This document shows, piece by piece, positions 1-4,937 of a DNA stretch of 7,774 nucleotides. Below the pieces are notes generated by a model. It was not told the DNA's origin and ran no database searches. It was given only the letters and a program-made list of their open reading frames with translations. The stretch's first letter is position 1. Every line of letters starts with the position of its first letter. Origin of the DNA: Candidatus Woesearchaeota archaeon (GTDB lineage Archaea > Nanobdellota > Nanobdellia > Woesearchaeales > GW2011-AR9); NCBI GenBank assembly GCA_016181345.1, contig JACOZM010000051.1, positions 1-7,774 on the forward strand, in the 5' to 3' direction. Both the position numbers and the translations under genes were made by a program.

Positions 1-3000
1 ATCATGGAAGCAATATTAAGATTGACGCTTCTTCATTAGACACCTATTATCCTAAAAATATTTTTAGTGCTAATGGTTATGACACTTTAGAATTTATGTT
101 TGTGTATCCATCATTGCCTTTATATCAGCCAGCTAGATTATCTTTAGTAGTAACTTCTAAAGATGATGAAGTTTTATTGTCAAAGAATATTTTAGGTGAT
201 GTTACTAATAATCCAATCTTAAAAGAACAGAGATGGATGCATATTGAAACCTCAATTCCTTTAGGTATGGAGGCAATTAAGGAAATAAGAATAGTTTCAG
301 AGCCTTCTGGAAATGAGATTAAAGTAAAAAATATTTATCTAAGTAAATCTGGTCAAAGTCCATTATGTACGGGAGATCCAAGTCGAGCGGATCCGATAAC
401 TGAAACTGCAACTGAACTTGAAACCTCTTCTTGGATTGGAGAAATTGATACTTTTAGATATGGTGAATTAGTTAATGGAAGAGAAATCTGCAATCAATTA
501 TATGATTCTAGCTTAGCGGAGGGGGCAGATCCAAGAAATGGTAAGGCTTGGTTGGGAGGAACTAGCGTTGTTAGTGATTCAGAACGGATGTGTTGTGGTG
601 ATGACTTTAATGAATATTATGCTGGGGAAAGCGAATCTGGCGGCTGCTGGAATTCCATGGTTGTTCAAGAAGGAGAGCGAATAATGAACGTTCAATTTGA
701 CGTCGTTTCTGCTCGAGAAGAACATACTTTTGCTTATAACTATGTTTTTCCCTTTGAAGATTTTAGTATTGAACTTGAACCGGTTTTTACCAGAGAGTTT
801 TTAGCTGGAAGAGTTAATGATTGTCCGGTTTATCCTTTAACGATGTTTTCTAGATCTAATTATTTTGATGAATGTATTGAAGCAAATTTATGTTTAGGAC
901 CACAGATAAGAGATTGGTGTTGGTATAGTACTGGTGAGGACTTAAATGAATATTTATCTGGGAGCGGTACAACCAATTGTGCTGATGGTATAAACTTAAC
1001 ACAGAGCTTTTGTCCGCTAGGATCTCAAGAAGATCTCGAGTGTTTTGGCGGGTGTTTACTTGATCGTGTAACCTTTGATGATGGAAGCTTGCATTCTGTA
1101 ACTGACTTAACTAGAGATCAGATTGATTTTGATTCTCTAGATTATTGTACTCTTCCTCGACTAGGAGGTCCGGCAACATTTGCTTATCAGTGCCCTTACT
1201 ATATTTTTAATACTGATAGATTTAATGGAAAATACGAAATAAACTTAAATTCTGATTTAAATTTAAACGATGTTTCCAATACTCCAGTTAAGATTGCTGA
1301 TATTAATGTTGACAAGAAGATTTTTTACGGATCTGATGAAAAAGCGTTAAGAATCATTAATCAGTTAAAACCAGCTACTTCTCCTATTCTCAAAACTGCC
1401 TTTGCTTACTACCCTACTGGGGATGTTTCAGAAAGCTCGATAAGTATTAGTAGTAGCGATACTGAAGATGAGGACATTTCAAAAGAACTTAAGGCGTATT
1501 CCCAAGACGTCCGTCGCTTAACTTTAGAACAGAATAGTTATGTGGTTAGTTCTGTTTCAAGTAAGATTAATTTTTACGAAGAAAAAAATTATGCCTGTGT
1601 AGCGGATGAGTGTTATTTTCCTCTACCTGGTGGAGCAATTATCAATACAATCTCTGCTGGTTTATCGCTAGGTGATCTTTCTAGTGAGGAAATGGGCATA
1701 GTAAGGTCTAAAATAGATTTACCTGGTGATCAAACATATTTAATTAGGAACCCCCATCCTGATTTATACGAGCTTTATTTTGTTAAAGGTGATCCTAATA
1801 TTCCTGGAAATGTGATTATGATCACCGAAGACTTTCAGCCGTTTACTGAAGCAGGAACGTTATTAGTAAAGCGTCTCTCTCAGCAAGTTGTTTATCATAC
1901 GGAAACAAATGAAGAAGACGATTTACCAATAAGTAAATTCTACGGTTGCCAGCCGGCTGATTTTATTCAAGATAATCTTCCTCCCGGTTTTTCCGCAAGT
2001 GGATTTGAAGAAAAGACGTATTGTGAGAATATAGGCCCATACTTCTGCTCGTTTGGAGATTCAAAGGACGGAAGTACTACTGTAAACACATGGAGCGAAG
2101 CTGTCTTGCCCGAAGTGGGGTATCAAGAATTAAGTGAGGATATTACGCCAGAAGAATTAAGTTCTTTTATGCATCTAAGACTTGCAGAAGAGAGTAAAGG
2201 AGAAACAACAATTCAAGACCGAAATGTTTCAGCGAGAATGACGCCTGGGTTAAACATCCTGCCGAACGCTAACTTTGTTAAATCGGCAGGAAGAGATTTA
2301 TATTTCTGGGAGTTTTATGAAATTGACGAAGGAGTTGTAACAACAAAAATAATTAATGAGCTTGATTCTACAGAAACAGGAATAATTAGTACTGAGATGG
2401 ACGATGATACTTTGGAAACCATCAAAAAAATTACTTTACCTGCAAGCACAATAATGGTTTCAGATAAACTTTCAGTCCTAGAAGGAGAAACGTATCAATT
2501 ATCTCACGAAGGCACGTGTCAGGATGTGAAGATCGATCTTTATAGCAGTGAAGGTACAGGAAATCCTTATGTTATGGTAGAAGATGAAACGGGAACAGCT
2601 ACGTTAGGAGTTATCTCTGAATCAGGAAAGACTCCTTCGCACCTTATTGTTACTTTTTCAGGAGATGCTTCCTGCACTGTTCTTAAACCTCTTCTGCAAA
2701 TTCTAGATGGAACTTCTGCTCCTTACAATTACAATTCGCAATATGACGGAAAGTTATATCCTAGAGCTGCTACGTCTTGCTGTCCGGAAGACTACTGCTG
2801 GAATGGGTATGCCTGCGTCGCGCCGATGACTGATTCAGTGATGGCGGAAGTTCCGGGAAATGGCAACTATTACCGATGCATCGAAGGACAATGGTACGAT
2901 CTTCCTCGGCTCAGCGACTGGAATGGCGAAGAACAAGGTTTCTGCCAGACGGACAGCCAATGTTTTGTCTTAAGCACAAATTCGGAATTTATCGATGAAA

Positions 3001-4148
3001 ATATTGTTGCTAGGCCTACGACGGAAACTGATCCAGAAACAACTATAAATTTCCATCAGCAAGTTGATTCCGTTAAATTCCCCAACTGTATCAACCAAGA
3101 TGAGTTTATCATGGATCATTACTGCGGACAAAATAATCAATGGACATCAAGGACAAAATTCTTGGCCAACGAACTGTTACAATACCCAGGAACGAGCGAT
3201 TTTGCGTTATACTGCACCAATCCTTATGATGCTTTAGAAGAGTTTGACAATAAAGAAGATCCCTATATCTATGGCTCGGCCGGATCAACAGAAATACTCA
3301 CGTCTCCGTTAGGCGGCGATGCTGACGAGCCGTCAGAAGAAACAGCGAGAAGAGCCGGCTCTTGTTTCCAAATTCCTACGTCAACGGATGAAGACGGCGG
3401 AGAAAATGATGCCCAAAGATTAATCCCCTTAAAAGATAATACCTGCATCAATAGTGTCTGTGTTTTAAAACATGAAGATGGAAAAGCAGTATTTTCTACG
3501 ACGTTAAATAAGCCCGTAGATAGTGATGACTCTTTCCTTAAAGCGTTAGATTTAGAAAATACTGCTTGCGATCCAGAATCAGGAGCAACTCTGAGCGGAT
3601 CAAGCACGAGCGGAAGTGTGGCTTGTGTGACCTCTGATCCTATTGGAGGTGAGTTACAACATATTCCTAATCTTAATGCGGTCATCTATGGAAAAGAAGG
3701 GATCGGCAGAACGTTTTCATTTAGTTACGTAACGAGTAAAATTTCTGAATTCTTTGCCGATTTTTTTGGAGTAGAAACTTCACTATCCACATCCTTAGAA
3801 TTTGTCGAAACCGCTGATAACTTTAGAGATTTATACATCTTGAACCATGAACGAAAACAAGTTTTGGCGGTTAAAGAAACTCTGCCAAAAACAGAAGATG
3901 TTTCTGTCACGAGAAAAGCACTCATCGCTGATTATGAAGAATTTGATACTCCTATCTGTGAGTTTGTTCAAGAGAATAGACTTTCTGAAGGATTTGAAGT
4001 CAAGCACTTACAAGGAGAGAAGCTTGATTGTATAAAGGACGGAAACAATCAGCGAGTTGAGGTTTTAGTCACTGCTGGCAATCAAGAAGTATTAGACCAA
4101 TTATGGCCACAGTTGACAGGAAAGTTACGGCCGCAGATAGGGGAGTGA
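1..4148 (+). CDS. Giant cysteine-rich DPANN-type surface protein, 5' partial
   Basis: The reading frame is open from the first complete codon (base 3) to the TGA at 4146-4148, giving at least 1381 residues. The ATG at 96 is internal, because the 31 codons before it are open and read as continuous protein; the true start is upstream. About 39 cysteines suggest an exported, disulfide-rich protein. Visible blocks in order: a beta-rich segment (about 3-360); a CCGDDxxEYY...GGCW block (591-650); several Cys/Trp pairs (for example DWCWYS near 913-930); a CCPEDYCWNG...CV block (2778-2820); YRCIEGQW (2871-2894); a DWN...FCxxDSQC block (2919-2963); DHYC...WTSRT (3114-3155); TCIxSVCVLK (3441-3470); and a C-terminal FRDLYI module (about 3822-4140). 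From memory these later blocks recur in large uncharacterised Woesearchaeota/Pacearchaeota proteins; no enzymatic role is known to me. No C-terminal hydrophobic anchor is visible, so any anchor must be N-terminal. Coding and partial status are certain; the surface role is inferred. Confidence 0.9.
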   Translation, partial: HGSNIKIDASSLDTYYPKNIFSANGYDTLEFMFVYPSLPLYQPARLSLVVTSKDDEVLLSKNILGDVTNNPILKEQRWMHIETSIPLGMEAIKEIRIVSEPSGNEIKVKNIYLSKSGQSPLCTGDPSRADPITETATELETSSWIGEIDTFRYGELVNGREICNQLYDSSLAEGADPRNGKAWLGGTSVVSDSERMCCGDDFNEYYAGESESGGCWNSMVVQEGERIMNVQFDVVSAREEHTFAYNYVFPFEDFSIELEPVFTREFLAGRVNDCPVYPLTMFSRSNYFDECIEANLCLGPQIRDWCWYSTGEDLNEYLSGSGTTNCADGINLTQSFCPLGSQEDLECFGGCLLDRVTFDDGSLHSVTDLTRDQIDFDSLDYCTLPRLGGPATFAYQCPYYIFNTDRFNGKYEINLNSDLNLNDVSNTPVKIADINVDKKIFYGSDEKALRIINQLKPATSPILKTAFAYYPTGDVSESSISISSSDTEDEDISKELKAYSQDVRRLTLEQNSYVVSSVSSKINFYEEKNYACVADECYFPLPGGAIINTISAGLSLGDLSSEEMGIVRSKIDLPGDQTYLIRNPHPDLYELYFVKGDPNIPGNVIMITEDFQPFTEAGTLLVKRLSQQVVYHTETNEEDDLPISKFYGCQPADFIQDNLPPGFSASGFEEKTYCENIGPYFCSFGDSKDGSTTVNTWSEAVLPEVGYQELSEDITPEELSSFMHLRLAEESKGETTIQDRNVSARMTPGLNILPNANFVKSAGRDLYFWEFYEIDEGVVTTKIINELDSTETGIISTEMDDDTLETIKKITLPASTIMVSDKLSVLEGETYQLSHEGTCQDVKIDLYSSEGTGNPYVMVEDETGTATLGVISESGKTPSHLIVTFSGDASCTVLKPLLQILDGTSAPYNYNSQYDGKLYPRAATSCCPEDYCWNGYACVAPMTDSVMAEVPGNGNYYRCIEGQWYDLPRLSDWNGEEQGFCQTDSQCFVLSTNSEFIDENIVARPTTETDPETTINFHQQVDSVKFPNCINQDEFIMDHYCGQNNQWTSRTKFLANELLQYPGTSDFALYCTNPYDALEEFDNKEDPYIYGSAGSTEILTSPLGGDADEPSEETARRAGSCFQIPTSTDEDGGENDAQRLIPLKDNTCINSVCVLKHEDGKAVFSTTLNKPVDSDDSFLKALDLENTACDPESGATLSGSSTSGSVACVTSDPIGGELQHIPNLNAVIYGKEGIGRTFSFSYVTSKISEFFADFFGVETSLSTSLEFVETADNFRDLYILNHERKQVLAVKETLPKTEDVSVTRKALIADYEEFDTPICEFVQENRLSEGFEVKHLQGEKLDCIKDGNNQRVEVLVTAGNQEVLDQLWPQLTGKLRPQIGE

Positions 4149-4168
4149 TAATATTCATGAATTGATGA

Positions 4169-4177
4169 TTTTTCTTT
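4169..4177 (+). terminator. T-rich archaeal-type terminator candidate
   Basis: The tract TTTTTCTTT lies 21 bases after the stop codon of the giant upstream gene and just before the TATA-like element of the HEPN gene. Archaeal RNA polymerase can terminate on T-runs in the coding strand without a hairpin, and no convincing stem is seen here. The position is right for ending the upstream transcript, but in such AT-rich DNA the tract could be chance. Confidence 0.4.
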
Positions 4178-4181
4178 AGAT

Positions 4182-4191
4182 AATTTTATAA
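4182..4191 (+). promoter_or_regulatory. TATA-box promoter for the HEPN-MNT cassette
   Basis: AATTTTATAA begins 32 bases before the ATG at 4214, with the TTTATA core centred about 26 bases upstream of it. That is the usual spacing between an archaeal TATA box and the transcription start, so the mRNA would begin at or very near the ATG (leaderless). The only upstream purine stretch, GAAGGT at 4197-4202, is 11 bases from the ATG and is a poor ribosome binding site. The same 10-mer precedes the second giant gene at nearly the same distance, which strengthens the call. Confidence 0.55.
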
Positions 4192-4213
4192 AAAATGAAG
4201 GTTTGATATTACT

Positions 4214-4578
4214 ATGGAATATGATGCCTGGCTCAGACAATCAACAACAGATTTTGAAGTTGCTAAGAAAAACTATCTAAATAAGGATTATTATGTTGTC
4301 GCATTTTTTTGTCAGCAGGCAGTTGAAAAGGCCCTAACGCTCTTTCTATTAAAAAGAATAAAACGATTCTCAAAATCCATGACTTAGTAAAACTAGCTAG
4401 GGAGGTGCAGGCTTCCCTAGAGATCATTGAAAAGTGCTCTAAGATCACACCAGTATATTTTGAAGTACGATACCCGGAATCTGATGAGCTTCCTGCTGAT
4501 AAAGTGAATAAACGTGAAGCAGATGAGCTCCTTCTGTTATCTGAGGAGGTAATCCAATGGGTAAAAAAGAACATTTAA
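4214..4578 (+). pseudogene. HEPN-domain protein (toxin partner of MNT), frameshifted
   Basis: Starting at the ATG at 4214, the protein reads as a small all-helical HEPN domain with the family signature CQQAVEKAL at residues 33-41 and then LFLLK. In this frame it ends at a TAG (4385-4387) after only 57 residues. The next frame (-1) carries the expected remainder from about 4351: KIHDLVKLAREV, then YFEVRYPE, ending at the TAA at 4576-4578. One extra A in the five-A run at 4351-4355 would restore a continuous protein of about 121 residues, close to the normal size of the family. HEPN proteins next to MNT genes are often RNase-like toxins. No R-x4-6-H ribonuclease motif is visible; the RYPE segment is typical of the PF05168-like branch. 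The 3' end overlaps the MNT start by 22 bases, as in a coupled operon. The break could be a real mutation, an assembly error or, less likely, recoding. Confidence 0.85.
4543..4550 (+). promoter_or_regulatory. Strong Shine-Dalgarno for the MNT gene
   Basis: GAGGAGGT ends 6 bases before the ATG at 4557 and closely matches the anti-Shine-Dalgarno end of archaeal 16S rRNA. It lies inside the 3' end of the HEPN reading frame and fixes the MNT start at 4557 rather than the second in-frame ATG at 4578. It is far stronger than anything before the other starts here, as expected for an internal gene of an operon whose first gene is leaderless. It should also let MNT be translated although the HEPN frame upstream is broken. 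Confidence 0.8.
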
Positions 4579-4877
4579 TGAAGGACTTGATTAAATTTGC
4601 AGATGATATTTCTGTAGAATACCCTCTAAATAAAATGATCCTCTTTGGAAGTCAGGCTACTGGTAAGGTACACCGAGATAGTGATGTAGATTTAATTCTA
4701 GTGTCTAAGACATTTCAGAAAAAAAGAAGATTAGCTAGATCTCCTCCCCTTTACCTTCGCTGGACGTTAGACTACCCTGTTGATTTTCTTTGTTACACTC
4801 CAGAAGAGTTTGAACGCAAGAAAAAACAGATTGGAATTGTTAAGCAGGCTGTTAAAGAAGGGATTCAGATTGTTTAA
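4557..4877 (+). CDS. MNT-type nucleotidyltransferase (HEPN antitoxin)
   Basis: This 106-residue protein is a minimal nucleotidyltransferase of the DNA polymerase beta fold. The signature is complete: G31-S32 in FGSQATG, D43 and D45 in SDVDLILV, and a third carboxylate D76 in PVDFLCYT, followed by the usual TPEEFE helix. These residues bind metal and nucleotide, so the enzyme looks active. In characterised HEPN-MNT pairs (type VII toxin-antitoxin) the MNT protein neutralises the HEPN toxin by transferring AMP to it, and this is the inferred role here. The gene overlaps the HEPN frame by 22 bases and shares its transcript. Its length is normal for the family and it has no signal peptide or membrane segment, so it should be cytoplasmic. 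With the HEPN partner apparently broken, it may now be an orphan antitoxin. The family call is firm; the antitoxin role comes from context. Confidence 0.93.
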   Translation: MGKKEHLMKDLIKFADDISVEYPLNKMILFGSQATGKVHRDSDVDLILVSKTFQKKRRLARSPPLYLRWTLDYPVDFLCYTPEEFERKKKQIGIVKQAVKEGIQIV

Positions 4878-4904
4878 CCTCCCTGCTTACTGATCTTTCT
4901 CAAA

Positions 4905-4914
4905 AATTTTATAA
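4905..4914 (+). promoter_or_regulatory. TATA-box promoter for the second giant gene
   Basis: AATTTTATAA, preceded by a short A-run that could serve as a BRE, begins 33 bases before the ATG at 4938. The TATA core is centred about 27-28 bases upstream of that ATG. No Shine-Dalgarno lies in the usual window (the nearest AAGGA is over 20 bases away), so a leaderless transcript starting at the ATG is the simplest reading. The element is identical to the one before the HEPN gene and sits in the 60-base gap after the MNT stop. Confidence 0.55.
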
Positions 4915-4937
4915 GGACAACCTCTTTAGTTCTCTTA

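Noticed and set aside
96..98. ATG at 96 as the true start of the first giant gene
   Set aside because: The frame is open to the window edge and the residues before it read as continuous protein; no signal peptide or ribosome binding site is present at 96.
3269..3685. 138-residue open frame on the minus strand
   Set aside because: It lies wholly inside the giant + strand gene, has no recognisable domain, and has low-complexity Ser/Pro composition typical of an antisense shadow.
3725..3925. 66-residue open frame on the minus strand
   Set aside because: It is antisense to the conserved C-terminal part of the giant gene, with no motif and no start signal.
3847..4035. 62-residue open frame on the plus strand
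   Set aside because: It is an out-of-frame overlap inside the giant gene with a Lys/Leu-rich shadow composition.
4348..4357. Programmed -1 frameshift or transcriptional slippage in the HEPN gene
   Set aside because: The site ATTAAAAAGA does not form a canonical X XXY YYZ heptamer in the zero frame, and five As are short for polymerase slippage. No stimulatory stem-loop was seen downstream. A simple one-base deletion or assembly error is more likely.
4263..4574. 103-residue open frame opposite the HEPN gene
   Set aside because: The + strand here encodes clear HEPN signatures in two frames; the antisense frame has no recognisable features.
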